Source: Notospermus geniculatus (lineage: Eukaryota > Nemertea > Pilidiophora > Heteronemertea > Lineidae). Taken from it: 64,000 nucleotides of DNA. Within the stretch, counting starts at the first letter, position 1; each line of letters starts with the position of its first letter. Below the pieces are notes generated by a model. That model saw only the letters and a program-made list of their open reading frames with translations. It had not been told where the DNA came from and searched no databases. The DNA is taken from contig NMRB01002090.1 of the NCBI GenBank assembly GCA_002633025.1, forward strand, positions 27,496 to 91,495, given 5' to 3'. A program made the translations under genes and the position numbers. Of this stretch, positions 1 through 11,931 are shown piece after piece.

Positions 1-168
1 CCAGCCACATTTATCCCCATCACATTTTTTCCTGGTAGAAACCCAGTCGGGTATCTATGAACAGGGGGAGGCGTAAAAGAAAATGTGTCCTATATTTTGC
101 CGATATTTGTCTTAAAAAGTCTTAAAAAGGTCTTAAATTTGGTGCTCCACACGCTGTAGACACCCTGA
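1..168. other. Unannotated left edge
   Basis: I see no gene or clear element here. It lies outside the duplicated segment that starts near 169. Confidence 0.4.
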
Positions 169-233
169 AAATAAAGATGTTGTTGTAGAAAGTCTACCCA
201 AGATTTTCTTATAATATGGATACTCCCCTCTCT

Positions 234-331
234 TATACAGAATAGCACAAAATTGACACACAAGATGATAATAAGCAAGAAGTCAATCTCCAGAATTCAC
301 TGAATTCTGGAGATTGACATCTTGCTTATTA
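234..331. mobile_element. 98-bp foldback element with 8-bp target duplication (copy A only)
   Basis: It is flanked by CCCCTCTC on both sides (226-233 and 332-339). Copy B has a single CCCTCTC at the equivalent site, so this is a clean insertion. The core (270-330) is a near-perfect 30-bp inverted repeat centred at about 300. An 8-bp duplication is typical of hAT-type transposition; the superfamily is inference. Confidence 0.7.
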
Positions 332-1107
332 CCCCTCTCAGAAACAGTAGAGTAAGTTAGGGTACATCTTATGCACACGGGAACCCCCCTAGCCCATGCA
401 TTAAGTGTGGGGACACGGGGTCGAAAATTTGCAAATATCGGAGACGTATTGGATTATATTATTTCAAGTTTAGACAGGCCTGTGTAATGACAAAGCATTT
501 TGAGGCTGTCAAATGCTTTCATGAAATGCTGATTGCAAACTTAGTGGACTTTTCATGAAAATTTTTTATGAGCTCTAGTCTGCCATCTAGATGAACTCTG
601 TCATTCCCTGTGGACAAAGGCATAATAAAATAAGCAAATTTTCCAAAGTGGGAACTTCACCATTGATCTTCCCAGGAAGTTTTTGAGATATTTTATCATC
701 ATTTTGACATGCCCTGATCGAGCCATTGTTTACTCGACAGGTGTGGGCGAAGTGGCAAAGAAGAAAGACTTCCTTGTCCAACCTGTTGCCTCAAACAGGC
801 GTCAAAAATTTTTCTTAGCATTAATATCATCCACTAAAAAAACTGCGCCAAGTGGACGAGGATGGTTTGATGCTTAAATATGACACTGAGTTTAGATCAT
901 TTTGCCATTTCGTCCGGTGTACCTGCAGCGTCCACGATGCAGTCGCGGCACATTCTTGCCTACCACCCTTCCGACATCTTGCCACAGGTCGTGACAAATG
1001 ACATCGGCCAGGCAATTTATGAGAATAACATGAATACTGCACACGAGAATTCTGCCCAGGACAGGAGAAGGTAACACCATTATATTCTTGTCAGTCTTCC
1101 ATCATAA

Positions 1108-1727
1108 AGCCCCTTTCACACCGGGCCTACGTACATGTAGAGTTGCCTAGTGTGGCGTACCAACTACGCCGAACTTACGCTGTCCTACGCTGTGGTCCGC
1201 GGCCTTACCACTCCTTTCAAACCGGGCCTACGTAGAGTTGCGTAGTGTGGCGTCTGACTACGCCAAGCTTACGCTGCCCTACGCTGTGCCTTACTAGGCT
1301 ATGTGGCAATATGCCGAGGGACGCAAAGGGGTGACACAAGGTGGACGCAAAAAATTAAACATGTTTAATTTTTTCGCGTAATTTTGGTGTGGAGCACTGG
1401 ACGCAGAAAGCTACGCAGTTTTTACGCAACACTGCGCTACGTCCTTCCATACATAACACTATGCCAGCCTCAAAGGTTTTTTGTCAGTGTGTCGTAGGGT
1501 AGCATAGGCATGGCGTACAGTAGCATAATGTTGCATAGACTTGCGTAAAAACTGTGTACAAATGTACTTTCTGCGTCCATTACTCTATACCGAAAGTATG
1601 CGTCCATGTCGCATACTGCTTTGCATCCCTCGTCGTATTGCCATGTAGGGTAGCGTAAGCTCGGTCATTCGGTGTGGTTGGTACGCCGCACTACGCAACT
1701 CTATACAGGCCTGTTGTGAAAGGGGCT
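1108..1727. mobile_element. PIF/Harbinger-like MITE, family 1 (copy A)
   Basis: Ends are AGCCCCTTTCACACCGGGCC at the left and an inverted TGAAAGGGGCT at the right, flanked by TAA on both sides (1105-1107, 1728-1730). A three-base TWA duplication is the hallmark of PIF/Harbinger. The interior is non-coding and carries many GTAGNGTAGCGTAAGC-type subrepeats in both orientations. Confidence 0.75.
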
Positions 1728-2544
1728 TAACCCATGCGACCTGCTATGTAGACTTCTGACATGGACTTTAACTTGATTGAAGGTGTGCGCCTTGAAGAGA
1801 AAATGCTACTTCATCGGTGCTGCTTTTGAGTGGGTTGAGTGTAGTCCGCCAGCAGTGGACCTTGGAATTTAATAAGGAACCTGCCGAACCGCTACTGGGA
1901 GGCACTATCAGCAGTTGTACCTTTTTCCGACAGCTCATCCCATGTTGCACTGCCTCAAGGACGTCGTGACACAACATTTTGCTCTGTTTTTTGCTGTCTT
2001 TGGTCGCACCACTTGCAGGGCCACCATTTTGTGATAAAAAGTTGTCTACCCACAGGTTCCTCATTGCTGGAGCTGTTCATCTTGACTACCAAGGATTGTG
2101 ACATTGCTATGCCCTTCGACTACGTTCGTAGTGGTGTAGTCTTATCATGTAGCCAATACACGTGGAGTTCCAGGATGGTGCTCTTTTGCTTTTGTCCTCC
2201 TCTTGTTTCAGTTAGGGGCTTGTGTCCTCTGATTATGGTGACTGGTAGGATGAGAATTTTGCAGAGTTTCAAAGAATAAGGTGTAGAGTGATGGAAGGAA
2301 ATCTCCTCTATTCTAAGAGACATCTTCAGGGAGATACCGTAACCTCCTTTCTAAGTGGTCACAGGCCCAAAATCTGACCATACGCCTTCTGTATTGAATT
2401 ATTCAGAGGTTCAGCCGATATTTAGGCCTGGTGCTGTGGTCTCTGCCAGTCCTTGACAATCAGTGAACGTGTTCGAAACGTGTTCGAAACTTTGGACAGC
2501 GAATGGTCAGCCGAGTATAATGGCAAGTTGTATTCATATGGCCG

Positions 2545-2676
2545 TATGCACCAACGAAGATTTTGAACTCAGGTTGAACCACTGCTTTTCAATTGTTCAG
2601 GTTTGCCAGGGCATGATGTGACAGTGGAAAAGTTGTGGCTCAACCTGAGTTCAAGATAATCTTCGTTGGTGCATTC
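2545..2676. mobile_element. Foldback MITE (copy A)
   Basis: Inverted arms of about 35 bp begin TGCACCAACGAAGATT and end AATCTTCGTTGGTGCA, around a loop of about 55 bp. The same element is in copy B at 11932-12064. Confidence 0.75.
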
Positions 2677-2840
2677 AGCCCATAAAGACCAGGGCCAACT
2701 GAACAGAAAGTCCGATATTGCTACCGACGCCTATCAGCAGTTAGTCATAACGTATTTTCCCATTAATTAAACTGCCGATAGGCACCGAAAGCACTATCAA
2801 CCTTTCTGTGCGGTCGACCCAGGCCTTATTATGGGCTGAG

Positions 2841-3109
2841 CCTCTGAATAAATGCGTGTTCACACCAAAACGGATTCCGGTGCATTTTGCGGTGCGGTTC
2901 CCTCAATCCATCCTCTCTTATCTATTTTTGGTTCAACTCTATTTCAAAGAAGCTCCACACAGAAATGATCCTGGAGAACCTGCGTGGCGCATGATTTTGT
3001 GTGGACACTTCATTGAAATAGTGTTGAACCCCCTGCATTGGCCTGTGGGAACCGCACCACAAATTAATGCAGCATAATCCGGTTTTGGTGTGAATGCACC
3101 TCATTCAGG
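2841..3109. mobile_element. TIR MITE with CACACCAAAACGGATT-type ends (copy A)
   Basis: The left arm (about 2850-2880) and right arm (about 3074-3107) are inverted copies containing TTCACACCAAAAC and GTTTTGGTGTGAA. A second inner pair (GGTGCGGTTCCC and GGGAACCGCACC) gives a nested stem. No coding capacity. Confidence 0.7.
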
Positions 3110-3162
3110 ACAGAACACAACAAACTGGTCAGAGTTAATCACTGACCGGGCCTGTGACGTCT

Positions 3163-3297
3163 AAGCCTCATTTACTGATGCACGGATCCGGTCCGTTTCA
3201 AGTCCATTTGCCTCTAGTTTTCAGGATAGAAGTCCACAGAAGTCCATTTGATTGATGTTTTGACGGACCGGATCCGTGCACCAGTGAATGCAGCTTT
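3163..3297. mobile_element. Short TIR MITE with GGATCCGGTCCG arms (copy A)
   Basis: AGCCTCATTTACTG at the left is mirrored at the right, followed inward by TGCACGGATCCGGTCCG and its inverse. The flanks are TAA and TTA, compatible with a Harbinger-type three-base target. The copy B counterpart is near 12523-12655. Confidence 0.65.
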
Positions 3298-3373
3298 AGA
3301 AGGGTTGTTGTGTTATTTTCCCATCCAAATCTCTCTGTTAGTGTTACTCTGTCCTGTCCATGACGATGAAGTA

Positions 3374-3546
3374 CAGTCCCCCCTCGCTATTACGAACCCT
3401 TCGGGGTCCAAGGGTTAAGTTTGTACTTACCGCGGAGTTCGTAATAGCGAGGTACATACATGTCATGAAATTTTGGGAGCCAGAAGTTGGGTTCGTAATT
3501 TCCAGGAGATCGTAAAATCGAGGTTCGTAAAAGCGAGAGTACACTG
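3374..3546 (+). mobile_element. Pogo/Tigger-like MITE with TA target duplication (copy A)
   Basis: It begins CAGTCCCCCCTCGCTATT and ends AAGCGAGAGTACACTG, flanked by TA at both ends (3372-3373, 3547-3548). CAGT...ACTG ends with a TA duplication fit the pogo/Tigger branch of Tc1/mariner. The copy B counterpart is 12747-12931, and an independent copy in the opposite orientation is at 21175-21353. Confidence 0.8.
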
Positions 3547-4924
3547 TATTCTGTTCATTTGGCAATCTCGCCACTGTTATGGCTGTCTGTTGGTACGGTG
3601 CTTTCACATGGTCACTCTGCCTCTGGTTTCAAGAACTTTACGTGTGTCCTCTTTTCTAGTCCATCACTTTGTAAACAATGCCAATGCTTTTTACTGTACT
3701 CTGCCCCTTAAAACATATTTTGTAAGCACTCTGTTTCTGGTTGCAGTCCCAAGTCACTGGAGGCTCGGTAGGTCCAACTTTATTGCTCTATTGCGGAGTT
3801 TCCTTTAACTGTGCATTATTCAGCATTTTCTTATTATTTTGGCATTGTTAAGTTCATTTTAGAATAACGTAAAATTCTNACATTTTGTGTCTTTGCAAGG
3901 GCAAGTAAAAGACCGGCCATGTCCAAGTGAGGAACATGAGTAGCTTGAGATGGCCTCTTCCATAATGCCAATAATGTTACAGCTTCGACCCAATAAAAAA
4001 AATCTAACATGAAGTCTGCCCTGTGCTGGAAGTACATTGTAAGGCTGTTCGTTGACAAGCAACTGATAGCAACTGCAGGGCGGATTATAAAAAAAGCTAC
4101 CCCAACTTCCTGCCTGTGCATGCTGCATCGTTGCATCCAAACTTTGTGGCTGATACTGCCAGATGGTAACAAATAACATGAATTTCCTGGTTGACTGGTT
4201 ATTTTTCGGTGTACCAAGTCACGAGAATAGATTGCTACCCGGTCCTAACGTTTTTGCATCGGACTTTTGCATATGTTAGGACCTGTCCTGCCTATGACAT
4301 TCATGAATCTGATTGGCCAGTGCTGGTGCAGGTGATAAGTATAGGAACCATTATGGTGATACCATTTCTATTTTTAACCCCTCCGTGATTGGTGGATTTC
4401 CTGGGGTCAAACGTAGGCCACATTCTACATGTAGTATCTGCATTCCGGAACGTCAGCCTTATTGAGAACTGAATAAATTTACATAATTTACATAAAATTC
4501 CTAAGTGACGTCACTGGCAGAATTCCTCCAAAAATGACGGCCAATACTAGTCCTACCAAACAATCCATGACTGCAGCGCGCAGGTTGGTAGGATCAGGTA
4601 CTAGTCTATCACGCGAAGAGAGTAGGAATATGTTTGGGGAAATTTTAGCCTCGTCCTGTTTCTTTGTGCATTTATAAAACCTTTGCTTGTAGAACCATCT
4701 TCCTGTTGTACTCCTGTTTTAATTTAGACTAGAGGGTGCTTAGTCGGGACCAAGGTAGATAGAAGGGTTGGCATTGACTCTGAGGTCATTCGTGGAGGTT
4801 CCACCCAGGCAGTGGAAATTTTCTTTTGACGTGTACATCTTGGTGGCCTCGTGTTGATGCAGTAAAAGTTGGTGTATTTTGGATCCGTCCAGTTGTGAGC
4901 CTACGTCACCAGCTGGTGAGAAAA

Positions 4925-5222
4925 TCCTAGGACCTATTCGAATCCCCGTTCTTGACAACAGTCGTGCTGACCCAGTTCATGTAGTTGTTGACTCAACTCG
5001 GGAACGGCAGTTTCGACCGCCAAGAATGCAACCCGTGTCGGGCCAAGAACATGTTCTTCTCACTCCCCACTCAGCAAAGGGTTGAGAAGAACACGTTGGC
5101 CCGACACGGGTTGCGTTCTCGGCGTTCGAAACTGCCGTTCTCGAGTTGAGTCAACAACTACATGAACTGGGTCAGCATGAGTGTTGTCAAGAACGAGGAT
5201 TCGAATACGCCCCTAGATCCTA
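4925..5222. mobile_element. Long-arm foldback element (copy A)
   Basis: Two arms of about 130-150 bp pair across a 20-30 nt loop near 5070. Shared words include TTGTTGACTCAACTCG, GGCCAAGAACATGTTCTT and AACCCGTGTCGGGCC. The structure would form a very long snap-back hairpin. No coding sequence. Confidence 0.75.
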
Positions 5223-6033
5223 GCTCTGACCCGTGCTGCTGATCTCTAGTCATCATTTTCAATGAAAAGGAACAAAGTGGCTCTTGTGTTTCATTCCAAT
5301 CCCCAGTTGCGTGATCAAGATTCCTGTCTTGGAGCATCAGAATTTTATATTTCCATGTCGGTCTGTGGTTTCTCTTGAGATTCAGTGGCTTTCTACATCT
5401 CTTCGAATAGACGATTCTGAAATTTGCATATCTGTGCATTTCCGCCGAAATCTCAACAAGAACCTCAATCTGAAACGGGTGACGTGACACAATCCATGAT
5501 TTAGCAATGGTTGACCCTGTGGTGCAACATCATCGAAGTCACTGTCGTGGAGTTGTCTGCATCACGTCATTCAGCTTCAGATCCCGGGATTTTGGCGAAA
5601 GTGTGCAGATCTTTGTCGTTTACACCAATTTGAGAATGGTCTATATCCTCCATTCGACTGGTTTTCTCATCTGGTTCTGTGGCCTTTCTTCTTTCTGATT
5701 TTCTATCACGATATTAGAGCAGGTAATATTTCAGAGTTCAAAGCTGTTGAAAATAGTTGCAGATTACTTCAGCTACTTGGCTTTTCCTTCAAAATGCTAT
5801 CCCCATTTTCTTCTGACCCGTACTAAATGTAACCCATTATGATTTCCTCCCTGCTGAACCGTAATATACTGACCTGCCACATGATCAAATGGCATCCAAA
5901 GCATGGATTTCTGTCAAATTTGATTTGTTTGAAAAATTTACCTTGCCTTTATGTGTACTGTTGTAAAAGACCTGTCTATTTCAGCAAGCCAGTAATTGTT
6001 CTTGTGCTATAGTTATTGCATTTCAGGAATATT

Positions 6034-6457
6034 AGCTGTGCTTCCATTACAGAAAAAGCCGTTTTTTCCGGGCTTAATTCTGCTTCCATTACAAGATGTC
6101 CGTGTTTAATAAGTCCGGTTCTCAATAAAGTCCAGATCTGTTAAGCTCATATAGCATAGCCAAGTATACTTCAAATCTACATTAGATGCGGATCAACACA
6201 AATGGCACAAAGTCCGGGTCTATTTGTAGTATTATGTTCGGCTACAGGTGGCTTAAGATCGCTTACAACATTGCGCATGCTTAAAGTACCAGAACAATAT
6301 ATGCAGTTCACTCCACATATCACCATCTGTAGCCGAACTTACTAATTTCAAATCCAGTAATGGAAGTGCAAGCCGTGACATATCCGGTCTTATTTATATG
6401 CGGATAGACACTGGTACTAATAAGACCGGACATAAAAGCTGTAATGGAAGTGCAGCT
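6034..6457. mobile_element. TIR MITE with nested foldback (copy A)
   Basis: Ends AGCTGTGCTTCCATTAC and its inverse GTAATGGAAGTGCAGCT are flanked by ATT on both sides (6031-6033, 6458-6460). A second, nested inverted repeat (GTTCGGCTACAG at about 6238 and CTGTAGCCGAAC at about 6340) sits inside and may be a separate insertion. Confidence 0.7.
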
Positions 6458-6693
6458 ATTGTGGATTGGTCCAATGGAAGCCTTACTGCCATTAGCGGTC
6501 CTAGAGGTCACAAAATTTGACATCACAGACGTAAGGCATGTGGCCTCCACGTCATGAGGGTGTGACATCCACTTCTTCTCTGTGATGTCAAATTTTGTGA
6601 TGTTCTAGGACGGCGAACTGGTGGTGGCCTCTAACGGCAGGAAAGACTCCCATTGCATGCCATATCCGTGGCGATGCAAGTCAAAGCATCTTA

Positions 6694-7252
6694 AGCCTGG
6701 CTCAGGTCGACATTAGTTAACATGAATAAAGACTAACAAATGCTTTTACTTCAGATTTGTACAGGATTGCAAAATTCAAGTAAAAGCATTGACTGGTCTT
6801 TATTCATATGACCCATTGCCTCTTGAAGCAACTCGACAGATCCATCGCAGATCAAAAAACCGCCACACGCAGGTCGACATTTCAGCAATTGAGAGGAACT
6901 CGGAGCAACTGGCAGTTACCGCGAACAGCACGCTCATGTCGACAGTGCGTCTTCCATGCCTTCGGTCCATTCCACTGTTGCCATTTTCTTTTTTTCGGTA
7001 TACGTCACGTGATTTTCTATGAAATATCCCCGTTCAAGCAACTGATCAGTCGCAAGCAGGCGTAGGTCGACGGATCTGAGTGGAACTGGAGACAACTAGT
7101 TGCCGTAAAGTAGAACATGGGCAACTTGTGGCAACTAGCAGATCCGGCAGTTGCTCGGAGACGCAAGTGCGCTCAGGTCGACAAAATCGGCAACTGCTTC
7201 CATCGCCGGAAAGCTAGTTGCTTCAAGACGCAATGTCGACCTGAGCGAGGCT
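6694..7252. mobile_element. PIF/Harbinger-like MITE, family 2 (copy A), carrying an inserted foldback
   Basis: The left end AGCCTGGCTCAGGTCGACAT is mirrored by ATGTCGACCTGAGCGAGGCT at the right, with TTA on both sides (6691-6693, 7253-7255). The interior is rich in CAACT and AGTTG words in both orientations, a feature shared with the elements at 16988 and 35279. It carries the 99-bp foldback at 6715-6813, which is missing from copy B. Confidence 0.75.
6715..6813. mobile_element. 99-bp foldback inserted inside a MITE (copy A only)
   Basis: It is flanked by CATT on both sides (6711-6714, 6814-6817), while copy B has a single CATT (near 16453). The arms share ATGAATAAAGAC and AATGCTTTTACTT. The filled and empty sites show a recent, clean insertion. 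Confidence 0.7.
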
Positions 7253-7531
7253 TTATAACTCAGGGTCCATATTCATTAACATTAACCCTTTCTGTGCGTC
7301 CCCGTCGGGGACCTGCGGGTCGCTTTTTCCATTAGATTTGTGGTTCTCACGAGCGCCATCTCTGGTTCGACGATGTTCACGCAATCTTTTCTTCATAGAC
7401 GAATGAAATAGATAAAGGGTGTCATGCAAGGGTATCATCAGCCCGTCATACATGTATGAATTCTACGTGATCAGCTGAGGTCACTCTACTTGTGAGAGGA
7501 AAATCTGCAGGCGTCAGTATCCTATTTCATT

Positions 7532-7703
7532 TGTGAGGCAGTCTAGGAAAACCTGTCGGATGTCGCGTTTGAGGAAACCGCACATTTCAATAGCTGAAAT
7601 GTACTACATAACAGGTAAACAGTAGCAGATCAATGCACAGGCAGTCTGACTGCCTTTGTTGATCATCCAGCGACTTCCGACGGGTTTTCCTAGACCACCA
7701 CAC
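7532..7703 (+). mobile_element. TGTGAGGC-ended MITE, copy 1
   Basis: The left end TGTGAGGCAGTCTAGGAAAA and a right end carrying GGGTTTTCCTAGACCACCAC are inverted repeats. Two more copies are in ARNT introns (32180-32390 reversed, 32849-33042). The interior shares CATTTCAATAGCTGAAATGT in all three. Confidence 0.75.
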
Positions 7704-7871
7704 ATTTGTGAACTATGGAAACAATGTCCTTGACCAGTGTTTATAGTGTGGCTACTTTGGAGTGCTTTTTACAGCCGCTCTTGTTCGAGGAAGCTTCCTT
7801 AGCTCCCCTTGGCTGGGCCTCCTGTTCGGTTCATGTGCAATTACACAACAATATAGAACAGGCAGTATTAA

Positions 7872-8097
7872 AGCCATCAGCACACCAGGCGATTTCGCAA
7901 GCGATCTAATCGCCACCGATGTTCTTGCCAGCCAACGCGGACTAGCCGATATCAGTTTCGGTATTGTTTGTTATTAGGGGTTCTTTGCTGATGAGAAAAT
8001 ACCACGGATCATTGCCCAGTGCACGCTTGGCGTCAACAGCGGACTTTGCTAGGTGGCGTTTAGATCGCTTGCGATCCGCCTGGGTGTGCTGCTGGCT
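7872..8097. mobile_element. Harbinger-like MITE with TAA duplication
   Basis: AGCCATCAGCACACCAGGCG and its inverse (GGGTGTGCTGCTGGCT) bound the element, flanked by TAA (7869-7871, 8098-8100). A further inverted pair (CGCAAGCGATCTAATCGCCA and its inverse) lies inside. Non-coding. Confidence 0.7.
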
Positions 8098-8439
8098 TAA
8101 ATAATTGCACTGTAACCGTATTCCAATGAGATGACACATATAGTAATTTCTGCCTCATCATTCCAAATTCAATCTCTCATTAGTCTCGCTATAGACAGTT
8201 CTGTACTATCTGTCCTTCCTATACTTCAAATCGTTGGAGACTTGAACGACTTTTTTCTGGTTTTCGGATGAACATCATATAGGCTATCAGTACCTTTTGC
8301 AGATTTCTTGATGGTTCCTCTGGATGTTTCAGCTGTGTCCATCAGGTCTGTGGTGTGCAATAACTCCGACAAGTTAAGTCCTTGCATATATTTTGGAACG
8401 TCCGCTATGGGTTTGTACTTGGTCGCCGTCACCTTGCGC

Positions 8440-8955
8440 CTCTGTTGGGACATCGTCCAATCATCGCTATTCGATCGTGGCTCATCGTGTCGTCTTGTCC
8501 TTGGCTAATACAAATGGCGCCATAACGCTGTGATATTCTCCGTTATCCTTCATTCACATTCATGTCAGGTTGCCATCTCGTTTATAACACTCAATTTCCT
8601 GACCTTTCACACTTATACCGGTACTATGTACTCATTCCTGCCTGACGTCGTGGGGGTTATTGCTCACGATCATCATATCCAGTGTGAAAATAGTATACTC
8701 TGTTGGGACATCGTCCAATCATCGCTATTCGATCGTGGCTCATCGTGTCGTCTTGTCCTTGGCTAATACAAATGGCGCCATAACGCTGTGATATTCTCCG
8801 TTATCCTTCATTCACATTCATGTCAGGTTGCCATCTCGTTCATAACACTCAATTTCCTGACCTTTCACACTTATACCGGTACTATGTACTCATTCCTGCC
8901 TGACGTCGTGGGGGTTATTGCTCACGATCATCATATCCAGTGTGAAAATAGTATT
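8440..8955 (+). repeat. Recent 258-bp tandem duplication
   Basis: 8440-8697 and 8698-8955 are almost identical, with one substitution seen (TTTATAAC against TTCATAAC). Each begins CTCTGTTGGGACATCG and ends AGTGTGAAAATAGTAT. No gene recognised in the unit. It lies in the spacer between segmental copies A and B. Confidence 0.9.
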
Positions 8956-9085
8956 ATTTGTGGTTTATAACCGCAAATAAAGACATTACAAAATAAAGAT
9001 GTTGTAGTAGAAGGTCTACCCAAGATTTTCTTATAATATGGATACCGGTACTTCCCTCTCAGAAACAGTAGAGTAACTTAGGGTA

Positions 9086-9308
9086 TGATGGTGTGACCGG
9101 TTTTCGTGGTACTAGGCCATCTAGGCCTAAGACTTTACCGCCCGAATGTGGCGTTACTCGCTTTGCGTCCGTAATTATTTTCTTATGTATCGAAAATAGA
9201 GAGATTAATTTACCGTGAAATGTTTATGTCTCGCGGGCGCGTGAATAAACGGGAAAAAACGGGAGTACCCCGAAAACTGTTCTACCCCGAAAACTGGTCA
9301 CTCCATCA
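9086..9308. mobile_element. Tc1/mariner-type MITE with proven TA target (copy B only)
   Basis: TIRs of about 25 bp (TGATGGTGTGACCGGTTTTC at the left, inverse at the right with a few mismatches) sit between TA dinucleotides at 9084-9085 and 9309-9310. The empty site in copy A (near 363) reads GGGTACATCTT with a single TA. Element and target duplication are therefore defined to the base. Confidence 0.85.
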
Positions 9309-9402
9309 TACATCTTATGCACACGGGTACCCCCCTAGCCCATGCATTAAGTGTGGGGACACGGGGTCGAAAATTTGCAAATATCGGAGACGTATTGGAT
9401 TA

Positions 9403-9885
9403 TACTAGCATGGTACCCGTGGCGAGCACATTCACAGGATGCATGTGGCCAGAGGATGGCATTTTGCTGGACGTCTCTGTGTGGGAGGAAAATGTTTAGT
9501 GGGGGCCAACTCCTCGGACAATAATCTAGGCCTATGGGAAGCAGATGGCAGCAGTTTTATGTGTTGAAGTTCCTATTTTCTGATTACCCTGCCTGGTTGA
9601 AGACAATGCATTATACCTGGTTCCGTCGGCCACCGTGTAGATGGTGTTGCGTACGCAGCGCCATCTACATGGTGGCCAGCGAAACCAGGCTAGTGGGCAT
9701 TGCAAATCATTGGAAGTTTCTTCCTGCATTTTATTCGCTTAAGGGTAAAAAAATGTAATGCCACCCGCTTAAGGGCCACCCCCATGTCATTTTCATGCAC
9801 TTCCTGTGAAAATGATGCCATTTCGATCAGAAACCACGGAGGAGTTCGTGTTCGAAGTTAAAGCGCCACCGTCAATTATAATATA
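9403..9885. other. 483-bp insertion (or copy A deletion) with internal foldback
   Basis: Copy B has extra DNA between TATTGGATTATA and TTATTTCAAG, which are adjacent in copy A. It contains a 75-bp inverted repeat at about 9618-9691 (CCACCGTGTAGATGG and its near-inverse). I could not identify TIRs at the outer edges, so a deletion in copy A is equally possible. Confidence 0.5.
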
Positions 9886-10538
9886 GATTATTTCAAGTTT
9901 AGACAGGCCTGTGTAATGACAAAGCATTTTGAGGCTGTCAAATGCTTTCATGAAATGCTGATTGCAAACTTAGTGGACTTTTCATGAAAACTTTTTATGA
10001 TAGCTCTAGTCTACCATCTAGACGAACTCTGTCATTCCCTGTGGACAAAGGCATAATAAAATAAGCAAATTTTCCAAAGTGGGAACTTCATCATTGATCT
10101 TCCCAGGAAGTTTTTGAGATATTTTATCATCATTTTGACATGCCCTGATCGAGCCATTGTTTACTCGACAGGTGTGGGCGAAGTGGCAAAGAAGAAAGAC
10201 TTCCTTGTCCAACCTGTTGCCTCAAACAGGCGTCAAAAATTGTTCTTAGCATGAATATCATCCACTAAAAAAACTGCACCAAGTGGACGAGGATGGTTTG
10301 ATGCTTGAATATGACACTGAGTTTAGATCATTTTGCCATTTCGTCCGGTGTACCTGCAGCGTCCACGATGCAGTCGCGGCACATTCTTGCCTACCACCCT
10401 TCCGACATCTTGCCACAGGTCGTGACAAATGACATCGGCCAGGCAATTTATGAGAATAACATGAATACTGCACACGAGAATTCTGCCCAGGACAGGAGAA
10501 GGTAACACCATTATATTCTTGTCAGTCTTCCATCATAA

Positions 10539-11158
10539 AGCCCCTTTCACACCGGGCCTACGTACATGTAGAGTTGCCTAGTGTGGCGTACCAACTACGC
10601 CGAACTTACGCTGTCCTACGCTGTGGTCCGCGGCCTACCACTCCTTTCAAACCGGGCCTACGTAGAGTTGCGTAGTGTGGCGTCTGACTACGCCAAGCTT
10701 ACGCTGCCCTACGCTGTGCCTACACTAGGCTATGTGGCAATATGCCGAGGGACGCAAAGGGGTGACACGAGGTGGACGCAAAAAATTAAACATGTTTAAT
10801 TTTTTCGCGTAATTTTGGCGTAGAGCACTGGACGCAAGAAAGCTACGCAGTTTTTACGCAACACTGCGCTACATGTACGTCCTTCCATACATAACACTAT
10901 GCCAGCCTCAAAGGTTTTTTGTCGGTGTGTCGTAGGGTATCGTAGGCATGGCGTACAGTAGCATAATGTTGCATAGACTGTGTACAAATGTACTTTTTGC
11001 GTCCAGTGCTCTATACCGAAAGTATGCGTCAATATCTTGCCTACTGCTTTGCGTCCCTCGGCGTATTGCCACGTAGGGCAGCGTAAGCTCGGTCATTCGG
11101 TGTGGTTGGTATGCCGCACTACGCAACTCGACTATACAGGCCCGGTGTGAAAGGGGCT
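10539..11158. mobile_element. PIF/Harbinger-like MITE, family 1 (copy B)
   Basis: Counterpart of 1108-1727 with the same TAA duplications (10536-10538, 11159-11161) and AGCCCCTTTCACACCGGGCC ends. Confidence 0.75.
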
Positions 11159-11931
11159 TAACCCATGCGACCTGCTATGTAGACTTCTGACATGGACTTT
11201 AACTTGATTAAAGTTGTGCGCCTTGAAGAGAAAATGCTACTTCATCGGTGCTGCTTTTGAGTGGGTTGACAGTCCGCCAGCAGTGGATCTGGGAATTCAA
11301 TGTCTGCAGAACTCTTGCTACTGGGAGGCACTGTGAGCAGTTGTACCTTTTTCCGACAGCTCATCCCATGTTGCACTGCGCTGCATCAAGGACGTCATGA
11401 CACAACATTTTGCTTTGTTTTTCCATCTTTGGTCGCACTGCTTGCAGCGCCACCATTCTCGCCGGAGCTGTTCATCTTGACTACCAAGGGTTGTAACATT
11501 GCTATGCCCTTCGACTACGCTCGTAGTGGTGACTAGTCCTATCATGTAGCCAATACACGTGGAGTTCCAGGATGGTGCTGTTTTGGTTTTGTCCTCCCTT
11601 TGTTTCAGTATAGGCTTGTCTCCTCTGATTATGATGACTGGTAGGATGAGAATTGCAGAGTTTCGAAGGATAAGGTGTAGAGTGATGATGGAAGAAAATC
11701 TCCTCCATCTTAAGAGACGTCGTGAGGTTGATACCGCGTAACTTCCTTTCTAAGTGGTCACAGGCCCAAAATCTGACCATACGCCTTCTGTATTGAATTA
11801 TTCAGAGGTTCAGCCGATATTTAGGCCTGGTGCTGTGGTCTCTGCCAGTCCTTGACAATCAGTGAACGTGTTCGAAACTTTGGACAGCGAATGGTCAGCC
11901 GAGTATAATGGCAAGTAGTATTCATAGGGCC

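Larger units (their letters stand above)
169..7277 (+). repeat. Segmental duplication, copy A
   Basis: Sequence from about 169 to 7277 is collinear with 8995-16921, with a few percent substitutions and several clean insertions or deletions. For example, the segment beginning near 470 reappears near 9897, and the TIR element at 1108 reappears at 10539. No host coding sequence is recognisable; the content is almost entirely MITEs and anonymous DNA. Homology starts at AAATAAAGATGTTGT and ends at ATTCATTAACATTAA. It could be a true tandem duplication, or the two haplotypes of a heterozygous individual assembled end to end. Confidence 0.9.
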
